Assembly: GCF_005870085.1 (NCBI RefSeq)
Contig: NZ_SZNM01000018.1
Location: 1-64,000 of the forward strand
DNA length: 64,000 nt
Origin: Aquibacillus sediminis
Lineage (GTDB): Bacteria > Bacillota > Bacilli > Bacillales > Amphibacillaceae
Direction of reading: 5' to 3'
Each line of letters begins with the position of its first letter. The first letter of the stretch is position 1. The position numbers and the translations under genes were made by a program. Positions 8,249 to 17,010 of the stretch are shown here, piece by piece. A model generated the notes under the pieces. It worked only from the letters and a program-made list of their open reading frames with translations. It did not search any database and was not told the origin of the DNA.

Positions 8249-8374
8249 GTGAAACTTCATGTTTTGAAGTGCGATTCTTTTATTAATTGAACAGATCGGA
8301 CATTTGCTGGCAGTTATCTATCATCTTCAATTTTAAGTCGTAGATTGAAGTGGGGGGTTACTGCCAGTTACATA
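8249..8374 (+). other. Candidate structured RNA or MITE-like element
   Basis: A nested fold is visible: CTGGCAG (8307-8313) pairs with CTGCCAG (8361-8367), and inside it CTTCAAT (8325-8331) pairs with ATTGAAG (8344-8350). In front lies a small hairpin CTTCA/TGAAG (about 8255-8270). A canonical terminator follows at once. It could be a small RNA, the folded end of an IS200/IS605-like element, or the 3' UTR of the NERD gene. No family was recognised. Confidence 0.4.
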
Positions 8375-8410
8375 CAAAAAAGTCCTTCAACTTTGGAGGA
8401 CTTTTTGTTT
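8375..8410 (+). terminator. Intrinsic terminator
   Basis: AAAAAGTCCT and AGGACTTTTT form a 10-bp stem around a 10-base loop, then TTTTTGTTTT. It lies 128 bp behind the NERD stop, directly after the folded element. Confidence 0.85.
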
Positions 8411-8467
8411 TAACGACCTGTAAACACTTTTATCAGCTAATTCACCTTCTGAGTCTGTCCTGATCAA

Positions 8468-8990
8468 ACCCTCTCGACACTTTCTTCCACTTTTTCTTTC
8501 CGGCACTGCCGTGACAACACTTCTCTCGACACTTTCTCCCCCTATTTCTTTCCGCAACTGTCGTGACAACACTTCTCTCGACACTTTCTACCTCTTTTTC
8601 TTTCCGCAACTGTCGTGACAGCACTTCTCTCGACACTTTCTACCTCTTTTTCTTTCCGCAACTGTCGTGACAGCACTTCTCTCGACACTTTCTCTCCCTT
8701 TTTCCTTCCACAACTGTCGTGACAACACTTCTCTCGACACTTTCTCTCCCTTTTTCCTTCCGCAACTACCGTGACAACACTTCTCTCGACACTTTCTACC
8801 TCTTTTTCTCTCCGCAACTGCCGTGGCAGCACTTCTCTCGACACTTTCTATCCCTTTTTCTTTCCGCAACTGTCGTGACAGCACTTCTCTCGACACTTTC
8901 TCCCCCTATCTCTTTACGCAACTGCCGTGACAGCACTTCTCTCGACACTTTCTCCCTCTATTCCTTTCCGCAACTGCCGTGACACACGCT
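8468..8990. repeat. Tandem repeat, exact 52-bp period, ten copies
   Basis: CTCGACACTT recurs at an unvarying 52-bp step (CGACAC starts at 8475, 8527, 8579, 8631, 8683, 8735, 8787, 8839, 8891 and 8943). Each unit contains TGTCG...CGACA, able to form a small hairpin with a 15-base loop. Units differ by scattered substitutions and never by length. Related units occur at 55254-55331. The frames it opens on both strands are by-products of the repeat. Confidence 0.95.
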
Positions 8991-9077
8991 CTCCCTGTCC
9001 AATCAGCTTGGGCGCCAACATTTTCACCCCAAACCCTCTACATGATATGATAGAGATAAACTAGAAGGAGTGATTGT

Positions 9078-9797
9078 ATGAGGATTGCTTTCCTATCCGA
9101 TATACACGGGAACGCTACTGCATTAGATGCCGTGCTACAGGATATTAAAACAAAACAAGTAGACAAAACAGTTGTTTTAGGCGACATCGCGTATCGAGGG
9201 CCGGAACCAAAACGGTCGATTGAGCTAGTACAGCAACTAGATGCGACAGTGATAAAAGGAAATGCGGATGAATGGATTGTTCGTGGAGTGAAACAAGGTG
9301 AGGTGCCTGAGCAAGCATTGGAATTAATGACAAAAGAGCGTGATTGGGCGGTTGCGCAGTTAGAGCAATCTGAAATGGATTACTTAGCCAACTTGCCTAC
9401 CGAAACATATTTTACAGAACAAGGCGTCAACTTCCATGGCTTTCACGCGACACCGACGAGTTTGTTTGCAAATGTCCTTCCAGATGCAAAAGATGAAGAA
9501 ATCGAATCAACCCTAATGGGAAACAACGATGCTGATGTCTATTTATATGGACATATTCATAAACCCTATATCCGCTATATTAATGGAAAAACCATTATGA
9601 ATCTTGGTAGTGTTGGGCTTCCGTTTGATGGACTTGCCAAAGCTTCATATGCTCTAGTCGATGTAAATGATGGTAATGTTACAACTTCCATTCAACGAGT
9701 GGATTATGATCTACATAAAACGATTGAACTTTACGAACAAGTTGGCTATCCAAATACAGAAATGATGCAAAACGTTATCCGTAACGGTCATCTATAA
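9078..9797 (+). CDS. Metallophosphoesterase family protein
   Basis: A 239-residue calcineurin-like phosphoesterase. All metal-binding blocks are visible: SDIHGN (residues 8-13), GDIAYRGP (36-43), GNADEW (72-77), FHAT (near 122) and GHIHKP (near 158-163). The layout matches the YfcE/MJ0936-type phosphodiesterases of about 160-250 residues. The start has an AGAAGGAGTG site. Substrate unknown. It is a single gene with its own terminator. Confidence 0.86.
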   Translation: MRIAFLSDIHGNATALDAVLQDIKTKQVDKTVVLGDIAYRGPEPKRSIELVQQLDATVIKGNADEWIVRGVKQGEVPEQALELMTKERDWAVAQLEQSEMDYLANLPTETYFTEQGVNFHGFHATPTSLFANVLPDAKDEEIESTLMGNNDADVYLYGHIHKPYIRYINGKTIMNLGSVGLPFDGLAKASYALVDVNDGNVTTSIQRVDYDLHKTIELYEQVGYPNTEMMQNVIRNGHL

Positions 9798-9809
9798 AAA
9801 GAAGCTAAA

Positions 9810-9845
9810 AGAAAACGCCCAGTTAAACTGAGCGTTTTCTTTATG
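9810..9845 (+). terminator. Terminator of the phosphoesterase gene
   Basis: AGAAAACGC pairs with GCGTTTTCT, and CAGT with ACTG inside it, followed by TTTAT. Confidence 0.8.
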
Positions 9846-9955
9846 ATCAACTTATCTTACCAAGATGAGGCACAAACTCTTTCAGCTCTTCTACATCAAA
9901 CGACGCATCTATAAAAGCAAATCTTTGATAGATCCTCGATAAAATTAACCTCCAA

Positions 9956-10771
9956 TCATTTAGAAGGGCTTTCCATCACAAAGTTTTCCAATGGCTCATT
10001 TAAAACCGGGTAACTTTTTGCTTGGCTATCATTATAATGCCACCATTCGATACTGATTGTTGAAAAACCACTATCCACCATTACTTCAGTAAGATATTCC
10101 ATATTTTTCTGCGCTTGTTCAGAATTCCCTTGATAACTACGCCACGCTCGCTCGGAAAATTCATCAAAACCCGTCGGCATCTCAACTTCATTCCCTTGTT
10201 CATCTACCAACGTAACATCGACTGCCGCTCCACGGTTGTGATGGGAACCATGGCTTGGATCTGCTAAATAATCTTTATCAGGGGTAAGGTCCCAAAACAC
10301 TTGTTGTACATCAAATGGACGATATCCATCCCAAACTTTAATGCGATAACCATCTTGTTTCACCCGCTGATTGGCTTCTTTTAACTTTTGTGCTGTATCT
10401 TTTTGCAACAGTGCAACTTCGACAGGGTACACTTGTTGATTCACAAAATTGTTATCCGTCGCATAACGCAAATCAATGATAATGGACTCATCCACATCCT
10501 TAATATTCACCAATCCTGTTTCTTCTTTTAGTTTCGATATTCTTTCCCGATGGAATTGTTCAAGTTTCTGCGTTAATTGGTTATTTTCATCATTTAATCG
10601 TTGTACCTCTTGCTCTAAGTGCTCGTTTTCTTGTTTAAGTGTTTCATTCTCTTGTTCCTGTTGACTATTCTGCTCTTGTAATTGATCTAATTGCTGTTGT
10701 AGTGTTTCTTGATTGGTTTGACACCCTGTTAGTAGGAATAAAGTACAGATGATTGCAATATAGTTTCTCAT
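9956..10771 (-). CDS. D-alanyl-D-alanine dipeptidase (VanX/DdpX type), coiled-coil lipoprotein
   Basis: About 271 residues. The N-terminus is a lipoprotein signal with lipobox LLTGC. Residues about 22-75 are Gln/Glu-rich heptads forming a coiled coil, and the rest is a peptidase M15D domain: DLRYAT, GYRPFDVQQ, the zinc motif SHHNRGAAVDVTL and the catalytic EWWHYND. Enzymes of this type split D-Ala-D-Ala; outside vancomycin clusters they recycle or remodel cell wall. Here it would act outside the membrane, anchored by lipid. No vanH/vanA homologues are near, so a resistance role is unlikely. Of two adjacent ATGs the second fits the GGAGGG site better. Confidence 0.88.
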   Translation of the reverse strand: MRNYIAIICTLFLLTGCQTNQETLQQQLDQLQEQNSQQEQENETLKQENEHLEQEVQRLNDENNQLTQKLEQFHRERISKLKEETGLVNIKDVDESIIIDLRYATDNNFVNQQVYPVEVALLQKDTAQKLKEANQRVKQDGYRIKVWDGYRPFDVQQVFWDLTPDKDYLADPSHGSHHNRGAAVDVTLVDEQGNEVEMPTGFDEFSERAWRSYQGNSEQAQKNMEYLTEVMVDSGFSTISIEWWHYNDSQAKSYPVLNEPLENFVMESPSK

Positions 10772-10948
10772 CATTTCCCTCCGACTTCATACTTTTCTCT
10801 ATTATTAGCATACAACGAATGAAATAAGATATGTTGGAGATAGCCAATTTTTATTTTTTTTCAAACTTATGCTTTAGCAATTGCTATAATGTGTATAGTA
10901 AGTAGTAGAGAAACATTACATATAAGTTAGATGAAGGGGATGAAATAA

Positions 10949-11179
10949 GTGTATCTTACAATTGAAGAGACAGCTGAATTCCTAGAAATGCCTGAAACAC
11001 AAATCACTCGCCTAGTTCAACAAGGTCGAATTCGCGCCCTTTATGATGGGGAACAATATGTGATTAACAAAGATCAATTTAATACACATTTAGAACAAAT
11101 GGAGAAAATCAAAACACTTTTCGAAGAATTTTGGAGCGAGCCCATCCCTGAAGATATCGATGTGAAGGATGAAGATTAA
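10949..11179 (+). CDS. Small excisionase-type helix-turn-helix protein
   Basis: A 76-residue protein starting at GTG with AAGGGGA 8 bp upstream. Residues 1-50 (YLTIEETAEFLEMPETQITRL then a wing with GEQYVINKDQF) match the MerR-like HTH_17/excisionase fold, and the tail is acidic. No integrase or phage gene lies nearby, so it is more likely a host regulator than a true excisionase. It is a single gene closed by a strong terminator. Confidence 0.75.
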   Translation: MYLTIEETAEFLEMPETQITRLVQQGRIRALYDGEQYVINKDQFNTHLEQMEKIKTLFEEFWSEPIPEDIDVKDED

Positions 11180-11188
11180 ATAATCATA

Positions 11189-11228
11189 ATCAAACGGGGT
11201 ACGAATCATGATTTGTACCCCATTTGAT
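11189..11228 (+). terminator. Strong intrinsic terminator
   Basis: ATCAAA-GGGGTAC-AAT pairs with ATT-GTACCCC-TTTGAT around CATG, with two mismatches in about 18 bp. It lies 10 bp after the HTH gene. Confidence 0.8.
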
Positions 11229-11401
11229 CATTACACGGACTTCTTATTCCTACAATAAATAGAAATAAAGAGTTGTTCGTCCATAGGCATTTCCATTAAA
11301 TAGAATTGATTATTATCGATAAGTAACCGTTATATATTATCCACCAAATTGAGTTTGTTTCTTAGATCATAAATTATTGACTAACATTTTGTGGGCTCCA
11401 C

Positions 11402-11429
11402 AAAAAAATTGTAGCCAACAAATACAATT
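11402..11429 (-). terminator. Terminator of the pxpBCA operon
   Basis: On the minus strand ATTGTA...TACAAT is followed by seven Ts, 10 bp below the pxpA stop codon. Confidence 0.65.
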
Positions 11430-11438
11430 CTACTATTT

Positions 11439-12200
11439 TCAATTAACCATTTTTTTAACTTCAATTCCAGCTTCCTGCAGTGCTTCTCGTATATAGGCTG
11501 CAAATTTTAAAGCATTTCTTCCATCCCCATGAATACAAATCGTCTCTGCTTTTATGGAGATATCGTTGTTCTGCACTGTGTTTACTTGTTGCGCTATTAC
11601 CATACGGGTAACTTGCTTTACTGCCTCTGTTGCATTCGTAATAAGTGCACGCCCATCGCTTCTATCCGTTAAACTTCCATCTTCTTGATAGGTTCGATCC
11701 GCAAATACTTCACTCGCTGTACGCAAACCTATTCGCTCCCCCGCTTCAATCAATTCTCCTCCAGATAATCCATACAATATTAACTCAGGATTGACTTTAT
11801 AAACTGCCTCAGCTATGGCTTCCGAAAGAACGGAGTCTTTGGCTGCCATATTATACAAGGCACCATGTGGCTTGACATGTTGTAACTTACCACCTTCAGC
11901 ATGTACAAAGGCTTGTAATGCCCCGATTTGATAAACCATGATGTCATACGCTTCCTTTGGAGTAATCTCAATCTTCCTTCGACCAAATCCAACTAAATCT
12001 TGTAAACCAGGATGCGCCCCCACCGCTACATTTTTATCAAGTGCCATTTGAACAGTTTCCCTTATTGTAGATGGATCACCAGCATGAAAACCACAAGCGA
12101 CATTTGCAGATGTTACATATTCTAGGAGTTCTTCATCCAATCCTTTCTTATATGGACCAAAACTTTCCCCCATATCACAGTTTAAATCAACGACATACAT
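11439..12200 (-). CDS. pxpA: 5-oxoprolinase subunit A (LamB/YcsF family)
   Basis: A 253-residue cytoplasmic subunit with the family N-terminus [14 protein letters not shown], then [27 protein letters not shown] and the C-terminal CIHGDGRNA. Together with PxpB and PxpC it hydrolyses 5-oxoproline (pyroglutamate) to glutamate with ATP. It is last in the three-gene operon pxpB-pxpC-pxpA, 10 bp after pxpC, and AAGGAGGT precedes it. Length matches the family norm of about 250. Confidence 0.95.
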   Translation of the reverse strand: MYVVDLNCDMGESFGPYKKGLDEELLEYVTSANVACGFHAGDPSTIRETVQMALDKNVAVGAHPGLQDLVGFGRRKIEITPKEAYDIMVYQIGALQAFVHAEGGKLQHVKPHGALYNMAAKDSVLSEAIAEAVYKVNPELILYGLSGGELIEAGERIGLRTASEVFADRTYQEDGSLTDRSDGRALITNATEAVKQVTRMVIAQQVNTVQNNDISIKAETICIHGDGRNALKFAAYIREALQEAGIEVKKMVN

Positions 12201-12210
12201 CTCCCTAACA

Positions 12211-13209
12211 CTACCTCCTTGTTTTTAACAAAATGCCATTCGCAAGTTGTTGCATGTACGCTTCCCTAGCTAAATAGAGTTGTTGTGCTTCTTGGTAGGA
12301 AATCCACTCAAATCTCAATCGTTCCCCCGGTTTGGACTGAGAGACATGAGACAAGTCAACAGTAGCTATTTGCGCTATTATCGGATAACCACCTATTGTT
12401 TGTCGATCAGCCATTAAAATAATTGGTTTTCCATCAGCAGGAACTTGAATTGAACCAAAAGTAACCGCCTCCGAAACCATTTGTTGTTTATTTTCTAACT
12501 GTAAATGGGGGCCATTTAAACGATATCCCATTCGATCGGATTGAGGAGTCACCTTAAAATCTTCATTCGCAAAAAGTTGTTTTGTTTCATTGGTGAACCA
12601 ATCAAATTGTCGCCCCTTCATCACTCGTATTGTTGAAGTTTGATACATATTCGCCAGGTCAGAAGAGGCAATTGACCAACTTGCTTCCTTTACACCATTA
12701 GCATGTTTAGTTAATTGTTCTGATAATCTCATAGAGTTCAAGCTTTTTTCTCCAATTGATACTTGATCTTCTTCTCGCAACGCTCGTCCATTATAGCCGC
12801 CCATTCCCGCTCGTAGATAGGTTGATTTGCTAGCCATTTGTCGAGAAACTTGAAACCCTCCTGCAATAGCAAGATATGCACGACATCCACTTTTTGCTGA
12901 ACCAAACCTTAAAATACTACCTTTTGTAACATAAATAGGTCGCCACATATGAATCGGTTGGTCATTAATAATTGGAGAAAGGTCACCACCACAAATTGCT
13001 ATAAGTACATCCTGCTCGAACACCATTTCCGGTCCGATTAACGTTATTTCTAATGTGGACTCCTTTTCTTCATTTCCAACTAACAAATTAGCAATTCGAT
13101 GTGCATAAGGATCCATCACACCACTGGCAATCACTCCGTATTTTTGAAAGCCGTATCGGCCTAAATCCTGTATACTAGATAACAGTCCTGGTTTCTTGAT
13201 TTTGATCAT
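12211..13209 (-). CDS. pxpC: 5-oxoprolinase subunit C (biotin-dependent carboxyltransferase fold, KipA)
   Basis: A 332-residue protein opening [19 protein letters not shown], the hallmark of the PxpC/KipA family, with RMGYRLNGP and [15 protein letters not shown] later. It forms the catalytic complex with PxpB and PxpA. ATG 13209 overlaps the pxpB stop as ATGA, so the two are translationally coupled; a GTG five codons upstream gives a longer frame but is less likely. KipA of B. subtilis was first described as an antagonist of the kinase inhibitor KipI, but an oxoprolinase role is now the accepted one. Confidence 0.94.
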   Translation of the reverse strand: MIKIKKPGLLSSIQDLGRYGFQKYGVIASGVMDPYAHRIANLLVGNEEKESTLEITLIGPEMVFEQDVLIAICGGDLSPIINDQPIHMWRPIYVTKGSILRFGSAKSGCRAYLAIAGGFQVSRQMASKSTYLRAGMGGYNGRALREEDQVSIGEKSLNSMRLSEQLTKHANGVKEASWSIASSDLANMYQTSTIRVMKGRQFDWFTNETKQLFANEDFKVTPQSDRMGYRLNGPHLQLENKQQMVSEAVTFGSIQVPADGKPIILMADRQTIGGYPIIAQIATVDLSHVSQSKPGERLRFEWISYQEAQQLYLAREAYMQQLANGILLKTRR

Positions 13210-13910
13210 TCTTCTTTCCCCCACCGCTCATACTCGTCTTTTGTGATCGCATAAAACTTGATCTGATCACCTGCTTGAAGCAAACTTGGAGGTTGTTGAT
13301 TGGGTTGGAACAGTTTCATTGGTGTATTGCCAATTAACTGCCAGCCACCAGGAGTATCAACAGGATACACCCCTGTTTGTTCACCTGCTATTCCAACAGA
13401 CCCTGCAGGTATCGTAACACGAGGGGATTGACGTCGTGGGGTCGCTATTTCAGCTGACATTCCACCAATGTATGGAAAGCCAGGAGCAAAGCCAATTGCG
13501 TAAACTACATACTCCCCACCTGTATGAATGTCGATGACTTCCTGTTTTGTTAATTGATTATATTTGGCAACGTCGTCTAAATCAGGACCAAGCTCTCCAC
13601 CATAACATACCGGTATATCAATAACTCTTTGCTCTTCAAATGTTACAGTTGTTTGATCTTTCATCACGTTATTAATTTGTTGACAAACAAGCTCATAGGG
13701 AAGCCTATTTGTGTCTTGGTACACTTTAACGGGATCATAATAAACTGTTACTGTTGTAAAAGAAGGTACATACTCAACCATCCAATCAAATGGATCATTG
13801 TCTAACAAAGTAGTAACAGTTTTGACTTTTTTATGAACTTCAAGATTGATTTCGTTTCCAAGTTCAATAATCACGGCATGATCATTTAGAGGAAATACAT
13901 CAAAATCCAT
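13206..13910 (-). CDS. pxpB: 5-oxoprolinase subunit B (KipI family)
   Basis: A 234-residue protein with PLNDHAVIIELGNEI at the N-terminus and GFAPGFPYIGGM, PRRQSPRVTIPAGSVGIAG and YPVDTPGGWQLIG in the C-terminal cyclophilin-like domain. It is first in the pxpB-pxpC-pxpA operon and has AGAGGTGA before its ATG. It pairs with PxpC to cleave 5-oxoproline. The gene order is the usual one in bacilli, although a transporter gene often found with it is missing here. Confidence 0.94.
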   Translation of the reverse strand: MDFDVFPLNDHAVIIELGNEINLEVHKKVKTVTTLLDNDPFDWMVEYVPSFTTVTVYYDPVKVYQDTNRLPYELVCQQINNVMKDQTTVTFEEQRVIDIPVCYGGELGPDLDDVAKYNQLTKQEVIDIHTGGEYVVYAIGFAPGFPYIGGMSAEIATPRRQSPRVTIPAGSVGIAGEQTGVYPVDTPGGWQLIGNTPMKLFQPNQQPPSLLQAGDQIKFYAITKDEYERWGKEE

Positions 13911-14342
13911 TACTTCACCTCTTACCTCGCAAAAATAGTTTCATTTTTTCCTACTTTACAAGAACAAATATCACTTGTCACACTTTTTCTTAAAATTCAG
14001 TATAGTCCAATCCACACTTGAAAGCTGTACATTTCTTAACAATAGTGAAACTTCGATCAGGAGGAGCTTTTTCCCCATCGACAGATTACTAGTATCACGA
14101 GCAGATCCCCGCCTCCCCCCAACTTAACTTGATTAACTTTTTCCTCATAAATCAAGGCGAAGTCTCACTGCCAGATACATTCGGAATAACAAACTACTAG
14201 GTTTAAAAAAGTTTATACAATAACAAACATCACAAATTCAAAATAAGTTCATCCACTTTGTTAAAACATTCACAGAAGTGTCAACCAATACAACTTATAT
14301 GTATGATATATTTTTTATACAAACTACTTTTGAGGTGATTGA
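13911..14342. other. Divergent intergenic region pxpB / OFA transporter
   Basis: No gene seen. It must hold promoters for both directions, but no clear -35/-10 pair stands out. A GTGAAACTTC motif at 14045-14054, shared with dispersed elements at 38584 and 8250, opens an atypical C/G-rich patch up to about 14120. Confidence 0.5.
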
Positions 14343-15608
14343 ATGAAAAAAAATCGTTGGCTTATAGCGTTATCCGCCATAGCCATCCATTTATCGATTG
14401 GGTCCGTTTACGCTTACAGTGTTTTTAAAAACCCTCTCTCAGATTTATTAGGTTGGAACAGCAAGGAAGTAACGATGTCCTTTACGATCGCCATATTGTT
14501 CCTAGGACTATCTGCCGCAACTTTTGGAAAGTTTGTTGAAAAGTGGGGACCGCGTAAGTCTGCCACGATTGCCGCTATATTGTTCTCTGTTGGTACGATG
14601 GGGGCCGGTTTAGCTATTCAGCTAGAATCGTTAATCATGTATTACTTATCTTATGGCGTACTTGGTGGTATTGGACTAGGGCTAGGATACATCTCACCTG
14701 TCTCCACTTTAGTAAAATGGTTCCCTGATCGAAGAGGCCTTGCAACTGGAATGGCTGTAATGGGATTTGGTGCGGGTTCAATTATAACTAGTCCCGTTGC
14801 AGCGTCTTTAATACAGTCTGTAGGTATATCAACAACCTTTTATGTTTTAGGTGTTTGCTTTTTGGTGTTAATGCTTTCGGGAGCTTCTTATATTGTAAAA
14901 CCACCTGAAGGATGGGTTCCAAAATCAATGGAAACAACTTCAAGAACAACTACGAATCAATCAAAAGCTAAGACTGACTTAGCGCAATTGACAGCACCAG
15001 AAGCGGCTAACACAAAAAGATTTTGGTTGTTATGGATTATGATGTTTATTAATATCTCATGTGGAATCATGTTAATCTCTGTTGCATCTCCAATGGCACA
15101 GCAAAAAGTTGGTATGAGTGTAGCAGCTGCAGCGACAATGGTGGCTGTAATGGGCTTCTTTAATGGATTAGGTCGTATTGCTTGGTCTTCAATTTCTGAT
15201 TATATTGGGAGAAAGAATATATTCGTACTTTTCTTCTCTGTTCAATTAGTATTATTCCTATTACTTCCGAACGTTAACAATGCAATTTTATTCCAGGTCT
15301 TTATCTTTGTTATTTTATCGATGTACGGTGGCGGTTTTTCATCACTACCTGCATTTATTGGTGACCTATTTGGGACAAAACAACTGGGTGCGATTCATGG
15401 ATACCTGTTAACTGCTTGGTCTGCTGCAGGAGTATTTGGACCGATGATCGTTGCTGCAATTCAAGATGCAACGCAAAGTTATAATGCTACCTTTTACATT
15501 TTTGCAGGTTTATTAGTCATCGCATTGATCACATCCATTGTCATGATCTTAAATATTAAACAAATCACTGCGACAATAACCCCTAGTCCGAAAAAAACAA
15601 TTGCTTAA
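14343..15608 (+). CDS. OFA (oxalate:formate antiporter) family MFS transporter
   Basis: A 421-residue MFS carrier with 12 spans. The OFA signature IGSVYAYSVFKNPL is at residues about 19-32, and there is a cytoplasmic loop (residues 190-220) rich in Thr, Lys and Ala. GAGGTGATTGA precedes the ATG. OFA members exchange or import small carboxylates such as oxalate, formate, lactate or pyruvate, and the exact one cannot be told here. The adjacent divergent pxpBCA genes do not require such a carrier. It is a single gene. Confidence 0.85.
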   Translation: MKKNRWLIALSAIAIHLSIGSVYAYSVFKNPLSDLLGWNSKEVTMSFTIAILFLGLSAATFGKFVEKWGPRKSATIAAILFSVGTMGAGLAIQLESLIMYYLSYGVLGGIGLGLGYISPVSTLVKWFPDRRGLATGMAVMGFGAGSIITSPVAASLIQSVGISTTFYVLGVCFLVLMLSGASYIVKPPEGWVPKSMETTSRTTTNQSKAKTDLAQLTAPEAANTKRFWLLWIMMFINISCGIMLISVASPMAQQKVGMSVAAAATMVAVMGFFNGLGRIAWSSISDYIGRKNIFVLFFSVQLVLFLLLPNVNNAILFQVFIFVILSMYGGGFSSLPAFIGDLFGTKQLGAIHGYLLTAWSAAGVFGPMIVAAIQDATQSYNATFYIFAGLLVIALITSIVMILNIKQITATITPSPKKTIA

Positions 15609-15702
15609 CATAGCAATGAAACTAGTATATAAAGTGAGAAATTACAACAATGACTATTTTTCTACATCCCCACTTATCTTTTTGGTTACACATCATGAAA
15701 AG

Positions 15703-15740
15703 TGAAAAAACAACCCTCTTCTATTATCGGAAGAGGGTTG
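15703..15740 (-). terminator. Terminator of the downstream S-box element
   Basis: On the minus strand CAACCCTCTT and AAGAGGGTTG form a 10-bp stem with a 10-base loop, followed by six Ts. The 5' arm CCTCTT can also pair with AAGAGG at the 3' side of the S-box P1 stem, so it is the switched terminator of the element at 15757-15843. Confidence 0.88.
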
Positions 15741-15756
15741 CTTTCTAATTCACACT

Positions 15757-15843
15757 CCTCTTATCTTGACCCTGACACTACTGGAATAAGCACAGATGAT
15801 CCAGAGGGGGGCATGTGGCCAGTCCCCCATCTCTTTAGATAAG
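15757..15843 (-). promoter_or_regulatory. S-box (SAM-I riboswitch-like) element, shortened, downstream of metIC operon
   Basis: On the minus strand it begins CTTATCTAAAGAGA and ends AGATAAGAGGA, the S-box P1 pairing, with GGGGGACTGGCC and the J3/4-like GTGCTTATTCCAG inside. The arm that normally carries the kink-turn and GCAACC is replaced by a plain GGGGG/CCCCC hairpin. It lies 21 bp after the stop of the yxjG/H-like gene, and no gene follows on that strand: the next DNA is antisense to the OFA carrier. It may work in trans, control operon 3' ends, or be a relic. Confidence 0.7.
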
Positions 15844-15864
15844 AAAATTTGCTATTTAATTTGC

Positions 15865-16968
15865 TTATTTCCAAATTTCTTTCGATGTATCTACAATGTA
15901 TCGTAGCTTTTCCCATTGTTCTTCTTCAGTTAATATATTTCCATGATGAGTAGACGCAAAGCCACATTGTGGGCTAATGCAAAGGTTCTCCAATGGAACA
16001 TAGTTTGCTGCGTCTTGCACTCGTGCTTTAATTGCTTCTTTATCTTCTAATTCACCGGTTTTTGATGTGAACACACCCAATACGACTCTCGGTCCATCAT
16101 TTGGGATATGCTCTAAAGGTTTGAAGTCACCAGAACGTTCGTCATCATATTCAAGGAAAAAGCCGTTTACTTTTTCTTTTGCGAATAAGGTTGGTGCAAT
16201 CAATGCATAACTTCCTTCAAATGCCCAATCGGATTGGTAGTTACCACGGCATAAGTGTGTCGTTACCGTTAAATCTTCTGGTTTATCTTCTAACACACCA
16301 TTAATCACACGCAATGCTAAATCAATTAAATATTCTCTTGATAAGACGCCATCATTAAATGGAATATCTGGTGAAGATAGTCCGGCAATGTAAACATCAT
16401 CAAATTGTAAGTAACGGACACCAGCATCATAAAATGCCTTGATGGCATCACGATACGTTTGAATCACATCTTGCGCATACTCTTCAATATCTGGATAGAT
16501 GGTTTCATCACGAATTCCTCGATTAAATAATTGGTTCGGACTTGGGATCGTTTGTTTTGCGACCGCTCGACCACCAACAATTTCATTAAATTCTTTGAAG
16601 TCTTCGATAAAAGGATGATCTTGGTTAAAGGAAACTTTTCCAGTAATACGAACATCATACTTTTCCGTTTCGACATTATTAAATTTAAAACCAGTATCAG
16701 GAACATAACCCTCAACACCGTTTAAGTGTTCTAAGAAATCTGTATGCCAAAACCTACGTCTGAACTCCCCGTCTGTTACAGCTTCTAAGCCTACCTCAAT
16801 TTGCTTATCAACAATTCGTTTAATTTCTTTTGTTTCTACTTCACGCAATTGCTCTGCAGAAATTGTTCCTTCTTGAAAATCTTTTCGTGCTTGATGAATT
16901 GATTCTGGACGCAATAAACTCCCAACGTGATCTGCTCTGAATGGTGCTTTTGTTGCTGTTACTGCCAT
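15865..16968 (-). CDS. MetE C-terminal-like methionine synthase (YxjG/YxjH type)
   Basis: A 367-residue protein corresponding to the catalytic C-terminal half of cobalamin-independent methionine synthase. It has FRADHVGSLLRPE at the N-terminus, TDGEFRRRFWHTDF, and the zinc-binding blocks THLCRGNY and SPQCGFAST. It should transfer a methyl group to homocysteine; for short proteins of this type the methyl donor is not settled. AAGGGGA lies 9 bp before the ATG. It is third in the metI-metC operon, 42 bp after metC, and so under S-box control, as are yxjG and yxjH in B. subtilis. Confidence 0.88.
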   Translation of the reverse strand: MAVTATKAPFRADHVGSLLRPESIHQARKDFQEGTISAEQLREVETKEIKRIVDKQIEVGLEAVTDGEFRRRFWHTDFLEHLNGVEGYVPDTGFKFNNVETEKYDVRITGKVSFNQDHPFIEDFKEFNEIVGGRAVAKQTIPSPNQLFNRGIRDETIYPDIEEYAQDVIQTYRDAIKAFYDAGVRYLQFDDVYIAGLSSPDIPFNDGVLSREYLIDLALRVINGVLEDKPEDLTVTTHLCRGNYQSDWAFEGSYALIAPTLFAKEKVNGFFLEYDDERSGDFKPLEHIPNDGPRVVLGVFTSKTGELEDKEAIKARVQDAANYVPLENLCISPQCGFASTHHGNILTEEEQWEKLRYIVDTSKEIWK

Positions 16969-17010
16969 TTTTTTATATCCCCTTTTTTTATAAATTTTAT
17001 TGTAATCTAG

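Noticed and set aside
8387-8982. Several frames on both strands encoding repeats such as VERSVVT
   Set aside because: They shift frame every 52 bp with the array and have no start signals.
9847-9950. Minus-strand run after ddpX ending FDVEELKEFVPHLGKIS
   Set aside because: It looks protein-like, but there is no start codon at a suitable distance from GGAGG. It may be the tail of a lost gene; too short to call.
9956-10771. Vancomycin resistance vanX
   Set aside because: No vanH, vanA or vanRS genes; the lipoprotein coiled-coil form is typical of chromosomal wall enzymes.
10949-11179. Prophage excisionase
   Set aside because: HTH fold fits, but there is no integrase, attachment site or phage gene nearby.
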